Shown piece by piece: positions 41,501-49,755 of a stretch of DNA of 51,699 nucleotides (positions are counted from its first letter, which is position 1; each line of letters opens with the position of its first letter). A program made the position numbers and the translations under genes. The notes below the pieces were generated by a model, which searched no databases, was not told where the DNA came from, and saw only the letters and a program-made list of their open reading frames with translations. The stretch covers positions 1 to 51,699 of the forward strand of contig CAMCQT010000019.1 in NCBI GenBank assembly GCA_945877125.1. Reading direction: 5' to 3'. The DNA comes from Candidatus Brevifilum fermentans (GTDB lineage Bacteria; Chloroflexota; Anaerolineae; Anaerolineales; Villigracilaceae).

Positions 41501-41735
41501 TGCCGTCGAATTGACCTGGTTTGATCAGATCGTATAACCCGTATGAACGCCCACCATGTTCGGGCGCAGCCAGGGCTACCGGTTTTCCCCCAACAAAATA
41601 GACTACATTCATATCATGGGTTTTGGCAGCATCCAACACACCCGCCATGAATTCAGCGCCCCACGCACGGCTTAATTGCGCGCCGAGTACGGCAATTGTT
41701 TTTCGTTCGCTGGTAGTCTTTTTTATATCCATCAT
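38526..41735 (-). CDS. soluble hybrid sensor: LacI-type ligand domain - GAF - histidine kinase
   Basis: 1069 residues with no membrane helix or signal peptide. Residues about 12-300 are a type 1 periplasmic-binding fold as in LacI/GalR effector domains (TIAVLGAQLSRAWGAEFMAGVLDAA; HGYKRIAFIRG; VAVTGFDNVSESQSMGVPLTTVHQ in parts) but no helix-turn-helix precedes it. A region of about 330 residues and a coiled coil (EQAQMEVERLLNDARERAVE) follow, then a GAF domain (LQQVLPYDRGILFMEDV...), HisKA with H in AAHELRTPLTVIKGYL near 827, and HATPase boxes HVIVNAIKFTPDGG, KDTGIGID, GGAGLGLAIASG. It probably senses a cytosolic sugar-like ligand. No response regulator is adjacent. Confidence 0.9.
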   Translation of the reverse strand: MMDIKKTTSERKTIAVLGAQLSRAWGAEFMAGVLDAAKTHDMNVVYFVGGKPVALAAPEHGGRSYGLYDLIKPGQFDGILLAADIGHGPSAEDIKNFCRVFAPTPVASFAIQAEGVSSYTADNEGGMRSMIRHLIEVHGYKRIAFIRGPVGQLEAERRFEAYKQELKAHDINFDERIVVEGNYSPESGRAAVRVLLDERGLRIQAVAAANDRMAFGAIEVLQQRGIQVPDSVAVTGFDNVSESQSMGVPLTTVHQSFTEAGKLAFGALIKRMNGEHVNDINIMPTHLVVRWSCGCLPENIKRAVVLPKEVAHTGRLENKRDSAIRALFGAANIPENDPAHAQYRDVFGRTWDVFLASLRESDKSDAFLKMVQSTVEALERNGHDSTTWHNVISTFRKYALGGITSNTTMLRAENLFQQARMLVGELSQRAQAFHRLQFQQQEEVLSNFGFSMAPAMTLEDIGEALSTHFPALGLKRWYVMFYSDVSAPGSISSPPPESYRLLLQYDQNKFQIPQEKSAIATGRLVPRGKTPEDHRYTAIVMPLALASNRFGFMWAELGPTDWDVYVRLKNLLSSALLRTMLVQQREQAQMEVERLLNDARERAVELARARDVAEKAAAQNAKLFESEQARRRGAEALARSSRQLSSLTTVNKLPQQILEQLQQVLPYDRGILFMEDVNGIPRIRAHQGLPAEANDLELRLQINGKGFYETIARKGETLLISDVNAVKGWSQPDWLPQDRSWLGVPLYSKDKVIGLLAMSRSKSAFSDDDGLIATTFAMQAIVALENARLYDEVTGISQMMERMVSQRVEELNNAYNTLAKHDKNKSAFIQVAAHELRTPLTVIKGYLGMLQADINIKNNGVLSQAIEGVLQGTNRLHQIVSSMLDVARLDNQITNPHVEPVSLSLILRLIYKDYVKDLAARNLTLSLDEAIKDIPPLLADSELLKKALDHVIVNAIKFTPDGGSVNISAQVVEDTRLGRCAEVRIKDTGIGIDAEHHKIIFEKLYQLGTVELHSSSRTNYKGGGAGLGLAIASGIVKALQGSIWVESSGHDEVNFTGSTFIIRLPLVKE

Positions 41736-41821
41736 TTTTTGATATTGAAATTATACGTCAGGAAACTTGAATCGGGATTGTCAATTTTGTAACGAAATGG
41801 ACTTGACATGATAATTTTTTG

Positions 41822-41862
41822 CTGTGAAGTCACGGGAGTTTTTATTTCCCGTGACTTCACAG
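41822..41862. other. perfect 15-bp hairpin between cupin and kinase genes
   Basis: CTGTGAAGTCACGGG and its inverse flank an 11-nt loop rich in T. It lies downstream of the cupin stop and upstream of the kinase start. Neither side has the T run of a rho-independent terminator, so it may be a repeat or an operator-like palindrome. Confidence 0.6.
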
Positions 41863-41880
41863 GTACATGCGTCCGTTTGA

Positions 41881-42204
41881 TTATGCGCGGATCATGGTAA
41901 GCAGCATCTTAAATCTTTGCACAGCCTTTAGCGCGTGTGGTTCATTGGCGGGCATGATGATGGCATCACCGGTTTTCAAGTCAAATGGCTTTCCAGAGAG
42001 GGTCACTTGTGCTTCGCCTTCCAAAATATGCACGAGTGCGTCGAAGGGAGCGGTGTGCTCGCTCAAACCTTGATCTTTGTCGAAGGCAAACAGCGTTACG
42101 TTGCCCGCCTCCGCTTTGGTGATCTGACGGCTGACCACGGCGGCATCCTGATAACTCACCATATCCACGAGGGCTAAAATTTCAGACTTTGAGGCTGTTG
42201 ACAT
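41881..42204 (-). CDS. small cupin-domain protein
   Basis: 107 residues from ATG 42204 (GGAG upstream). A single cupin barrel: GNVTLFAFDKDQGLSEHTAPFDALVHILEGEAQVTLSG in two parts carries motif 1 (SEHTAPFDALVHILEG, where metal-binding His and Glu are partly kept) and DAIIMPANEPHALKAV is motif 2. Such small cupins can be metal-dependent isomerases, oxygenases or sensors; the function is not deducible. Confidence 0.88.
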   Translation of the reverse strand: MSTASKSEILALVDMVSYQDAAVVSRQITKAEAGNVTLFAFDKDQGLSEHTAPFDALVHILEGEAQVTLSGKPFDLKTGDAIIMPANEPHALKAVQRFKMLLTMIRA

Positions 42205-42227
42205 TTTTTTCTCCAAAAAAAGTATTT

Positions 42228-42324
42228 CGTCATTGCGAGGGCGCTCTTGTTCTTCGCCCGAAGCAATCTCCCATAATGTGACGGAGATTGCTTCGTCGGA
42301 AAAAGCACCCTCCTCGCAATGACG
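42228..42324. repeat. TGTCATTGCGAGG-family element
   Basis: Ends CGTCATTGCGAGGG and CCTCGCAATGACG, inner arms CGAAGCAATCTC and GAGATTGCTTCG. A nearly ideal 97-bp copy of the family also seen at 4295-4446, 9963-9993 and 20081-20152. It lies between the peptidase and cupin genes. Confidence 0.85.
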
Positions 42325-42336
42325 AGATTATGGTGG

Positions 42337-44361
42337 TTATTTTATTTCGAACTGATACGTTGCGCTTTTTCGAGTGTAGCGGGTGGTGCCGGTCACGATC
42401 AAAGTAGCTTCCTCGCCATCTTTCAACGAAAGCGGAATCTCTGCCAGTTGGTCGGCGCTTACTTCGATCATTTTTACCGAACTGCCGTTCGCGCCTTTTG
42501 TGATAAGAGCCAGTCTAAAAGTCTGCGGGATGATATTTTCGACACGCGAGAATCCTTCCGCCGTCCAGCCGCCATCATCCGCCTCAAAATCAGACTGATA
42601 GTTGGTTGCGCTCACTGAGACATCATCCAGCAAGAAGCCTTCGCCGGTGACCGCCGCGTCTGTAACGTATTCAAAGCGGACTTGTACCTTTTTTCCTGCA
42701 TACTGTGAAAGGTCAACCTCTTCCTGTACCCAGTCGTTGGTCGTACCGTTGTAGCCCCAGCCGTAGGAATTTCCAGACGGGTTATCACCTGTTCCCGATG
42801 GCGTGGTAATAATTTGCCAGGATTCGCCGTCTTCAGAAACTTCAAGATAAAGATAATCGTAATCTGCCTCAATGTCATACCAGGTGCTGAACGAGAGATT
42901 TATAGGCTCGCTGACATTTGTGAAATCAAATTCACGTGTCAGGGTCATATCTGATTCGTTGCCAAGATTTGTGGCAAATGCGTACGAACCTGAGTTTGCA
43001 TCAACCGGCAGCATGTGTACAGCGGTGGAGCCGGTGAAGGTGAGGGTATGCTCGCCGGCGCAAATGATGTTGATGTAGTCAATGCCAAACTGGTGAACGT
43101 CACGTGTCAGCGCAGATTGCGGACAATTGGAGATCGTTTCTGTGGCGGAAGTCTGCGGGGCGGCGGGATAGTTGTGATAGGTATAGCGTCCGTCTCCCAC
43201 GTTGCCATCCAGCAAGTACATGGCGGCGGCCCAATCCATGAACACGTCATCGGCTGTGATTAGCTTGCCTGTTTGAGCATCAATGGCATTAAGCGTTTTG
43301 AGGGTGTCATCCACGCTGGCGAGGTCGTTCTCAGGGTTGGCGGTCAATGCTTTTGTGGCTTCCTCGCCAAAACGGTCGAGGAAGTAGGCGAGGTACAGGA
43401 AACTCTGTCCGTAGTGCGAACCAAAATCAGGGGAGTCATTCGTCGCCCAGTCGTTCAGTTGCAGGTCGGGTGATTGAACGTACTGCCAATCTGCGCCGCC
43501 GACATCGTATCCATTCAAGAATGCGCCGAGTTCGGCAAAGCCTTCACTGAGCCAGGATACGTCATTGCGGTCGGTGGGGAATTGGATCATGTGGACGAAT
43601 TCATGCGCGAGCGTGCTGTAGGCGTATTCATCGCCAAGGGGCTGCGAGTCAACCAGAACGTAAGCCTCATGTCCGTTGGAATATTGACGCACCAGCGGGT
43701 TATATTCATCTGACGAGGAGAAATATCCGCCGATGTTGCTGCCAAGATTGCCTGTATATAAAACGTAAATATGCGGATCGTTGTCTACGCCGGGAGTCCA
43801 TTCACTGCCGAAAAACTCGCGGTCGGTTGGGATGATCTTTTGGTCAAACTCGTTCATCAAGGCTTTCATATCGTCTTTGTTTACATTGTCGGGGTTTTCT
43901 GCCCAGAAATATGTAAGCGGTGTGATGTTAAGCAGAGTCATCTCAACTTGCGTGTTTTTATTGGTGTCAGAGTTGAGTATCCAAAAATTTTGTTTTGAGC
44001 CAACGGTTAAAGGAACAACAGGCGCGGATAATGTAGTGGCGATATTACATTTGCCCTGCAAGCGGCAAGCCAATTCATACACATCGTTTTCAGGCACAAC
44101 GGATTGATTCAGTGTTTGAACGGTCTCGGGCGAGATCAAATCCGCCGACGGGCGGAAGAGTTCCGAATCACTTGTGGGGGTAGCCCCGTCAATGGGCGGG
44201 ACGGGCGGAATTGAAACCTCTGTTGATGAGAATTGGGTGATTGCGTAATAACCGTATGCGGCCATTCCGGCCACAAGCACGCAGATACAGCACAATAAAA
44301 CCACGATCCCGATGATGATGGCAGTCATGCCTGATTTTTTTTCTGTCTGATTGTTTTCCAT
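42337..44361 (-). CDS. membrane-anchored zinc metallopeptidase with C-terminal beta domains
   Basis: 674 residues. A membrane helix near residues 12-40 (MTAIIIGIVVLLCCICVLVAG) places the rest outside. The catalytic motif LAHEFVHMIQ is near residue 252, with the third ligand in WLSEGFAELGAF about 20 residues on, as in thermolysin/M30-like gluzincins. After the helical catalytic domain come a beta region and an immune-inhibitor-A-like (VEG/MAM-type) domain: LSFSTWYDIEADYDYLYLEVSEDG, GKKVQVRFEYVTDAAVTGEGFLLDDVSV. It may process surface or extracellular proteins. Motif spacing is complete, so it should be active. Confidence 0.85.
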   Translation of the reverse strand: MENNQTEKKSGMTAIIIGIVVLLCCICVLVAGMAAYGYYAITQFSSTEVSIPPVPPIDGATPTSDSELFRPSADLISPETVQTLNQSVVPENDVYELACRLQGKCNIATTLSAPVVPLTVGSKQNFWILNSDTNKNTQVEMTLLNITPLTYFWAENPDNVNKDDMKALMNEFDQKIIPTDREFFGSEWTPGVDNDPHIYVLYTGNLGSNIGGYFSSSDEYNPLVRQYSNGHEAYVLVDSQPLGDEYAYSTLAHEFVHMIQFPTDRNDVSWLSEGFAELGAFLNGYDVGGADWQYVQSPDLQLNDWATNDSPDFGSHYGQSFLYLAYFLDRFGEEATKALTANPENDLASVDDTLKTLNAIDAQTGKLITADDVFMDWAAAMYLLDGNVGDGRYTYHNYPAAPQTSATETISNCPQSALTRDVHQFGIDYINIICAGEHTLTFTGSTAVHMLPVDANSGSYAFATNLGNESDMTLTREFDFTNVSEPINLSFSTWYDIEADYDYLYLEVSEDGESWQIITTPSGTGDNPSGNSYGWGYNGTTNDWVQEEVDLSQYAGKKVQVRFEYVTDAAVTGEGFLLDDVSVSATNYQSDFEADDGGWTAEGFSRVENIIPQTFRLALITKGANGSSVKMIEVSADQLAEIPLSLKDGEEATLIVTGTTRYTRKSATYQFEIK

Positions 44362-44469
44362 TGTTTTTATTTTATCCTTTGATATTAATAAGTTTCCCCA
44401 TCATACCGCTTGTGAGTGAAAGTGAGATTAGGATATTGGGGGGAGAGCGACGGGGAAAGGGATAGGGAA

Positions 44470-44578
44470 AGGATGAAGGATAAAGGATGAAGGATGAAAA
44501 AAAAAAGACGAAAGAGGTTTGCACCGTCTTCCGTCTCACTTTTTACTTCTTACTTTTCACTTTTTACTACTCACTAAC
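44470..44578. repeat. GGATGAAGGATAAA and TCACTTTTTACTT word tracts
   Basis: Imperfect tandem GGATGAAGGATAAAGGATGAA words are followed by an A run and then CACTTTTTACTTCTTACTTTTCAC words up to the clpC stop. Related tracts are at 23581-23617 and 51366-51395. Confidence 0.6.
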
Positions 44579-47050
44579 CTACGCTTCCACTTTTTGCTTT
44601 GACTTCTTCTTCGCGGGCGCCGCTTCGGTGTGGAATATGATCTTATTGTCTTCCACGTCTATCAGCACGACCACGCCGTCTTTGAATTTTCCGCCGAGCA
44701 ATTCCACTGAAAGCGGACTTTCGACATATTTCTGGATGGCGCGGCGCAGGGGACGGGCGCCGAAGGCGGGGTCGTAGCCTTCATTGGCGAGCCAGCTGCG
44801 GGCTTTGTCACTTAACTGAACCGTGATGTCGTGTTCATTCAGTCGGTCTTGTACTTCCTTCATTTGCAAGACCACGATGTCTTCCATCTGTTCAATGGTC
44901 AGCGGCGAGAACATGACGGTCTCATCCACGCGGTTGAGGAACTCAGGTCGGAACGCGCCTTTGAGCGCCTTCTCAATTTTGCTGTGCATGGCGCGTTCAT
45001 CGTCATCGTCTTTTTGGGTGAAAAAGCCCAGGGTGCCGCCCTTTGTCACGTATTCAGTACCCAGGTTCGAGGTCATGATTAAGACCGTGTTGCGGAAATC
45101 CACCACTTTGCCTTGACCATCGGTCAGGCGGCCGTCATCCAAAATTTGAAGCAGGGCATTCCAGACTTCGGGATGCGCCTTTTCGATCTCATCAAAGAGG
45201 ATAACGCGATACGGGCGGCGGCGGACTGCTTCGGTCAGCTGACCGCCTTCCTCGTAGCCGACGTATCCGGGAGGCGCGCCAAACAAACGGCTGACCGTGT
45301 GCTGTTCGCGATACTCAGACATATCAATGCGGACGAGGGCTTCCTCGTCGTCGAACATGAACCAGGCTAGGGCTTTGGCTAGTTCCGTTTTCCCGACGCC
45401 TGATGGTCCGATAAAAATGAACGATCCAATCGGGCGGCTCGGGTCTTTCAATCCAGAGCGCGCGCGGCGGATGGCGTCTGAAATGGCGTGGATCGCTTCT
45501 TCCTGACCAATGATGCGCTCATGCAAACGCGCTTCCATTTGCAGAAGTTTTTCAGATTCAGTTTCGAGCATTTGATTGACGGGAATTCCCGTCCACTGAT
45601 GCACGACCGAGGCGATGTCATCCACATCGACTACTTCATCAAGTTGATGCTCGGTTTCCCATTTTTCGCGTTTTTCAATGTATTCAGTTTCAAGCCTTAA
45701 TCTTTCAGCCTTCTTTTGCGCGGCGCGTTCGTAATCGCGTTCCAAGCCAGCTTGTTCTTCCTCGGCGCGCAAACGATCCACATCGGTCTTCATGCCTTTC
45801 AGATCGGGAGGCATGGAATACAACGCAACGCGCACTTTGGCGGCGGCTTCGTCCATCAGGTCAATGGCTTTGTCTGGCAGGTGACGGTCAGTGACGTAGC
45901 GATCAGCCAAACGCGCGGCGGCGGTCAGCGCTTCATCCGAAAAATGGACTTTATGATGCGCTTCGTAGCGGTCGCGCAAGCCGTGCAGCATTTTGATGGT
46001 GTCTTCGACGCTCGGCTCTTCAACATGGATCGGCGCGAAACGCCGTTCGAGCGCGGCATCTTTTTCGATGTGCTTGTGGAATTCATCCAGCGTGGTCGCG
46101 CCGATGCATTGCAGTTCGCCGCGCGCGAGCGCAGGCTTGAGCATGTTACTCGCATCCATCGCGCCCTGGGCGGCTCCTGCTCCGACGACCGTGTGCAACT
46201 CGTCGATCATCAGAATCACATCGCCCTTCGAGCGTTGCACTTCATCCATCACAGCCTTGAGGCGTTCTTCAAATTCGCCGCGGAAGCGTGAACCCGCGAT
46301 CATCGCGCCGAGATCAAGCGCAACGACTTTTTTGCCAGAAAGAATTTCAGGCACATCGTTGTTGGCGATCTTTTGCGCAAGCCCTTCGGCGATCGCGGTC
46401 TTGCCCACGCCGGCTTCACCGATCAGAACTGGATTGTTTTTGGTGCGGCGGGACAGGATTTGGATAACGCGCAAAATTTCCTTATCGCGCCCGATGACTG
46501 GATCGAGCTTTCCCTCACGGGCGAGCTGGGTCAGGTCTCGAGAATATTTTTCAAGCGTTCGGTATTTCGTCTCCGCCTGCGGATCAGTCACCCGCTGTCC
46601 GCCGCGCAAGTCTTGAATCGCGTCGTAAACTCTATCGCGTGTCAATCCTGCGCTTTCGAGAATTCTGGCGGCGGGCGTGTTGCGTTCGGTGAGAATGGCG
46701 AGGAAGATATGCTCGGTGGAGATGTATTCATCTTTCAGGCGGTTGGCTTCCTCGTTGGCCAGATCAATGATCCGCTTGACGCGCGGCGTGATAAAAATCT
46801 GCCCCGCACCGCCGCCGAAGATATTGGCTTTCGGGCTGGCGCGCAGAGTGGCGTCCAATCTTTCGGTCAACGCTTCGGCGCTGACGCTCAATTTCTCAAG
46901 GATCTGGGGAATCACTCCGCCCGGCTGTTCGATAAGCGCCAGCAGAATGTGCTCGGTATCTATTTGGTTGTGTCCGTAGCGCTGAATGATCTCAGCGGCA
47001 CGTTGGGCGGCTTCCTGCGCCCTCTCGGTAAATCGGTCAAATCGCATCAT
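44579..47050 (-). CDS. clpC: ATP-dependent Clp protease ATP-binding subunit ClpC
   Basis: 823-residue AAA+ unfoldase that feeds ClpP. Two N-domain repeats ([34 protein letters not shown]) precede AAA1 with [15 protein letters not shown] near residue 215 and [17 protein letters not shown]-like linker follows ([19 protein letters not shown]), then AAA2 with [15 protein letters not shown] near 553, the DIMSEYRE-type arginine-finger region ([31 protein letters not shown] in parts) and [16 protein letters not shown]. The linker length and UVR-like segment favour ClpC over ClpB. It ends with a Lys-rich tail. No CIRCE or CtsR gene is nearby. Confidence 0.93.
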   Translation of the reverse strand: MMRFDRFTERAQEAAQRAAEIIQRYGHNQIDTEHILLALIEQPGGVIPQILEKLSVSAEALTERLDATLRASPKANIFGGGAGQIFITPRVKRIIDLANEEANRLKDEYISTEHIFLAILTERNTPAARILESAGLTRDRVYDAIQDLRGGQRVTDPQAETKYRTLEKYSRDLTQLAREGKLDPVIGRDKEILRVIQILSRRTKNNPVLIGEAGVGKTAIAEGLAQKIANNDVPEILSGKKVVALDLGAMIAGSRFRGEFEERLKAVMDEVQRSKGDVILMIDELHTVVGAGAAQGAMDASNMLKPALARGELQCIGATTLDEFHKHIEKDAALERRFAPIHVEEPSVEDTIKMLHGLRDRYEAHHKVHFSDEALTAAARLADRYVTDRHLPDKAIDLMDEAAAKVRVALYSMPPDLKGMKTDVDRLRAEEEQAGLERDYERAAQKKAERLRLETEYIEKREKWETEHQLDEVVDVDDIASVVHQWTGIPVNQMLETESEKLLQMEARLHERIIGQEEAIHAISDAIRRARSGLKDPSRPIGSFIFIGPSGVGKTELAKALAWFMFDDEEALVRIDMSEYREQHTVSRLFGAPPGYVGYEEGGQLTEAVRRRPYRVILFDEIEKAHPEVWNALLQILDDGRLTDGQGKVVDFRNTVLIMTSNLGTEYVTKGGTLGFFTQKDDDDERAMHSKIEKALKGAFRPEFLNRVDETVMFSPLTIEQMEDIVVLQMKEVQDRLNEHDITVQLSDKARSWLANEGYDPAFGARPLRRAIQKYVESPLSVELLGGKFKDGVVVLIDVEDNKIIFHTEAAPAKKKSKQKVEA

Positions 47051-47069
47051 GGGGTAGTTTCTCCGTTGA

Positions 47070-47135
47070 TGGACAATAGACCGTAGACCGTGGACCGTTC
47101 CATACGGTCCATCGTCTGTCGTCCACCGTCCAACA
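47070..47135. repeat. GACCGTAGACCGTGG word tract upstream of clpC
   Basis: Imperfect tandem words (ACAATAGACCGTAGACCGTG, then GACCGTTCC) followed by their inverted relatives (ACGGTCCATCGTCTGTCGTCC, shortened here to its words). It lies in the clpC leader or promoter region, where no consensus promoter is seen. Confidence 0.6.
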
Positions 47136-47213
47136 ATGGTGGCATTATAACAAAAGCCCGATGGACGGGCTGTATGCAGGGCGTAAGAGGTGTATTAGAT
47201 TTTTTAGGGTTCG

Positions 47214-47600
47214 CTATTTTTTCTTCCCTTTTCCTGCTGCTTTTTGTAAATTTTCCTTGACCCTAAACTTCACGATTTTGCCGATCAAGTCATAGGGAAT
47301 GGGCTGATCCAACGGAAATTTTACCGACCCTTTTCCGCCCTCGTAAACAGATAACTCAGCTTTGAATTCTTCAATTCCTGTTGGCACAGGGTAAAACCCG
47401 ATGTGATTTTTGAATGCGGCAAAATGGACTAAATTCCCATTCAACGTGAAAGTAGGCATTTGGTAACTAATTTTTTCTTCCGCTTCTGGCGCGGCGGCTT
47501 TTATGGTTGCCCGTATTTTTTCAAGTATTGTTTGTATTTCTTCTGGGAAGGTTGCAATGTACTCATCTGTTGAAACAAAACCAACTTTTTTGCTTTCCAT
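47214..47600 (-). CDS. DUF1801 (YdhG/YjbR-like) protein
   Basis: 128 residues. The family signature is clear: STDEYIATFPEEIQTILEKIRATI, APEAEEKISYQMPTF, GNLVHFAAFKNHIGFYPVPTGIEEF split, and KGSVKFPLDQPIPYDLIGKIVKFR. The fold is a small alpha/beta iron-chaperone-like (YdhG) domain of unknown activity. AAGGAG precedes the ATG. It stands apart between clpC and an unrelated gene. Confidence 0.9.
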   Translation of the reverse strand: MESKKVGFVSTDEYIATFPEEIQTILEKIRATIKAAAPEAEEKISYQMPTFTLNGNLVHFAAFKNHIGFYPVPTGIEEFKAELSVYEGGKGSVKFPLDQPIPYDLIGKIVKFRVKENLQKAAGKGKKK

Positions 47601-47749
47601 GAGTTCTCCTTTTGCGAATCCTTATCCAGCAGGGAAATTCAACTGGTAAACCTGCCGAGTGAAGGATTAGCGTTTATTTTTTCCTCTGCCTGCTGTTCCA
47701 CGAATAAACGCGCCAGCACCCAGGCGAAGGGCAGATGTAGGGCGCTGGG

Positions 47750-48262
47750 TTAACCTCCCAGCCACTTGGGTAATTTTCTTTGGGGTGGCGGTGGCGGTAG
47801 TGCCTCAGAGATCGCTTTACTAACTTCCGCGCAAAAATTTTGTGCGACCAATTCTTCCCCCATCCCAACGTATCCGCGAGCTTTAATTTTGGAATTCCCG
47901 ATAAAGCCGAAGATTTCCATACCGGTATCTTTCGTAAGTATCGACATATAAGCTCTGACTTGAATTTCTTTCAGATTGGCGGCGTTCAACACAGTCTCTG
48001 ATTGATCTCCTTTTCGCACCCAGATAAGCTGCTGGGATGTAAGCAGCATTCCTGTGTGGATGGTCGTATCCTGTGCGTCTTTTAGCAGGGATGCCAATCC
48101 GTCGAAATTCTTCTTCTCTGAGAGGGTTTCACAACATAGCAAGGTTTCAGTTTCCACGTCACCTAACTGATGCTCTTCGAAATAGCGTTGAATCGCCTGA
48201 CGCAGTTCGGGGTGTAATTGATTTACGGAACATTCTCGTGTGGTGCGGTTATAGTCGCTCAT
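47750..48262 (-). CDS. hypothetical protein
   Basis: 170 residues, no signal peptide or membrane helix. After a helical start (LHPELRQAIQRYFEEHQLGDV, containing CCETLSEKK) a beta-rich part reads TGMLLTSQQLIWVRKGD and VRAYMSILTKDTGMEIFG, the pattern of a bacterial PH-like domain. The C-terminus is Pro-rich (ALPPPPPQRKLPKWLGG). The family is not recognised with confidence. The 149 nt between it and the DUF1801 gene hold nothing I can identify. Confidence 0.65.
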   Translation of the reverse strand: MSDYNRTTRECSVNQLHPELRQAIQRYFEEHQLGDVETETLLCCETLSEKKNFDGLASLLKDAQDTTIHTGMLLTSQQLIWVRKGDQSETVLNAANLKEIQVRAYMSILTKDTGMEIFGFIGNSKIKARGYVGMGEELVAQNFCAEVSKAISEALPPPPPQRKLPKWLGG

Positions 48263-48357
48263 ATTTTGCTCTTTCTAATTGAGATTGCATTTAGGTCTTG
48301 CTGCTAATATTACCGCAGAGTCTTGCTAAGTAGATTGACCATTTTATAAGTTTATGG

Positions 48358-48475
48358 CAAAGGCTTAACGCGAATTACGCAAATTGGGCGAATTACGCGA
48401 AAGTATAGAAAAATTCGTGCTACACCTGCACTGGCCTGCGGCGCAAGTGTTAAAGATTTTCAGACTTTGAGAAAG
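48358..48475. repeat. GCTTAACGCGAA element, copy 2
   Basis: GGCTTAACGCGAATTACGCA, AATTGGGCGAATTACGCG and AAAAATTCGTG correspond block by block to 32996-33090, and TTAAAGATTTTCAGAC to the end of that copy. The middle is replaced by CACCTGCACTGGCCTGCGGC, a phrase related to the insert in the element at 4295-4446. No gene in 48263-48528. Confidence 0.7.
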
Positions 48476-48528
48476 CTGTATCCCGCCAGTGGAGGTGTCT
48501 TGACAGGCTCGACGAACTTCAAGCTGGG

Positions 48529-49431
48529 TTACGGCACGACTGTACTTTGCGCGCAGCGGAAGCCTACGTAGTTTGTGCCGCCTTCGGGGATATACCAACT
48601 GCGGTCGGTGGTGCGGAGGCTGTCCGCATTGCCGTACCATGACCCACCCCGCAAAGCGCGGAAAAAACCGTCTGCTGGCCCCTGTGGGTTGTCGAGCGAA
48701 GACGCGTTGTAATAGGTCTCGTCGTACCAGTCATTGACCCATTCCGCGAGGTTGCCAGCCATATCCAAAGCGCCGTACACGCTGGCGCCTGCGGGGTAAC
48801 TTCCCACCGGCGCAACATTGTCGTAACCGTCATTCACGCTGATATCGGCCCAGCTCAGGCGGGATTTCACATCGGCAAAGTTCACCAGATCCCCAGCGGG
48901 ATTTTGGTTTCCCCAGGGATAGGTGCGCTTGTCGGGACTGCGCGCGGCTTTCTCCCATTCCGCTTCGGTTGGCAGTCGGCTTCCCACCCAGGCGCAATAG
49001 GCTGACGCCTCTTCCCATGTGACATTCTGCGCGGGGGATTGCCCAGACCTGGACGGGGCGAAACTTGCGTACATCGTAAAGGTCACTTCGGTCTGGTCTA
49101 TCCAAAAAGCATCCAGATAGACATCATGTACCGGCTGTTCGTCCGCTTCACCGAGGTCACTTCCCATGCTGAAAACACCTTTTGGCACATAGACCATTGC
49201 CATTCCATCTTTTGGACGCGCCCAGGTCGAGCCAATATCACCTTCTGGTGTGACGGTTGGGAGCGGAGTTTCACTTGGAATTGGGGTTTCAGTGGGGAGC
49301 GGAGTTTTGCTTGGAAGCGGAGTTTGAGTGGGAGGCGGCAGAGTTGGCGTTGTGATCATCGGCTCTGTTCTGATGCAGGCTGTCAGCAGCAGCACAGTGA
49401 ACAAATACAGTTTGAGCAGTTTTATATTCAT
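48529..49431 (-). CDS. SUMF1/FGE-domain lipoprotein
   Basis: 300 residues from ATG 49431 (AAGGGAAC upstream). The lipobox is LLTAC with Cys19, followed by a Thr/Pro-rich stalk with repeated PLP(S/T)ETP words. The C-terminal FGE-sulfatase fold carries VYVPKGVFSMGSDLGEADEQP, VTWEEASAYCAWVGSRLPTEAEWEKAAR in parts, YPWGNQNP, ALDMAGNLAEWVNDWY and RALRGGSW...GFRCA. Only one late Cys is present, so formylglycine-generating activity is unlikely. The segment between EVTFTMY and NVTWEEA is short, lacking about 25 residues usual in relatives. It is probably an extracytoplasmic binding or structural protein. Confidence 0.87.
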   Translation of the reverse strand: MNIKLLKLYLFTVLLLTACIRTEPMITTPTLPPPTQTPLPSKTPLPTETPIPSETPLPTVTPEGDIGSTWARPKDGMAMVYVPKGVFSMGSDLGEADEQPVHDVYLDAFWIDQTEVTFTMYASFAPSRSGQSPAQNVTWEEASAYCAWVGSRLPTEAEWEKAARSPDKRTYPWGNQNPAGDLVNFADVKSRLSWADISVNDGYDNVAPVGSYPAGASVYGALDMAGNLAEWVNDWYDETYYNASSLDNPQGPADGFFRALRGGSWYGNADSLRTTDRSWYIPEGGTNYVGFRCAQSTVVP

Positions 49432-49599
49432 GCGTAGTGTTCCCTTTGTATTGAACAATAACAAGGTTCGCGTTGACTTATTTCTCTTCACAATCGTTTA
49501 GCAATCCGCCCGTTGCCCAAAGATTCATATTGACCGCAAGCGGGCTGGCGTGGATTCTGTATGATTAAAGTATATACCCAATTTTGCGGGCATGTTGAA

Positions 49600-49646
49600 C
49601 ATGCAAACAAAGGCGTCTTCAAAACGAAGACGCCTTTGTTTGCATG
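49600..49646. terminator. long perfect hairpin
   Basis: 21-bp perfect arms (CATGCAAACAAAGGCGTCTTC, first base at 49600) around loop AAAAC. On the minus strand it follows the short reading frame after mazE; TTTGTTTGC forms its 3' arm. It probably ends transcription from that side. Confidence 0.7.
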
Positions 49647-49659
49647 TAGACTTGTATTT

Positions 49660-49755
49660 TTACGCCGCTGATTTTGCCTTGCGGACTGAGGGTTTGCGCT
49701 CACTGCGCCACACGTCTGCTACGTACTTTGAAGTTGCTGACGTATCAATGTGCTT
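49660..49755 (-). other. 31-codon open tail after mazE, possible gene remnant
   Basis: Directly after the mazE stop the same frame stays open for KHIDTSATSKYVADV, then WRSERKPSVRKAKSAA and TAA, ending just before the long hairpin. It has no start codon or ribosome-binding site. The basic, Ala-rich end looks like a real C-terminus, so it may be the leftover 3' end of a lost gene, but chance is possible. Confidence 0.3.

Noticed and set aside
41822-41862. Rho-independent terminator of the cupin gene
   Set aside because: The stem is perfect but no T run follows on either strand.
44579-47050. Annotation as ClpB
   Set aside because: The long ClpB middle-domain coiled coil is missing and a short UVR-like linker is present, as in ClpC.
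47674-47868. Small ORF between the DUF1801 gene and the hypothetical gene
   Set aside because: It overlaps the end of the better supported gene at 47750 in another frame and lacks a start signal.
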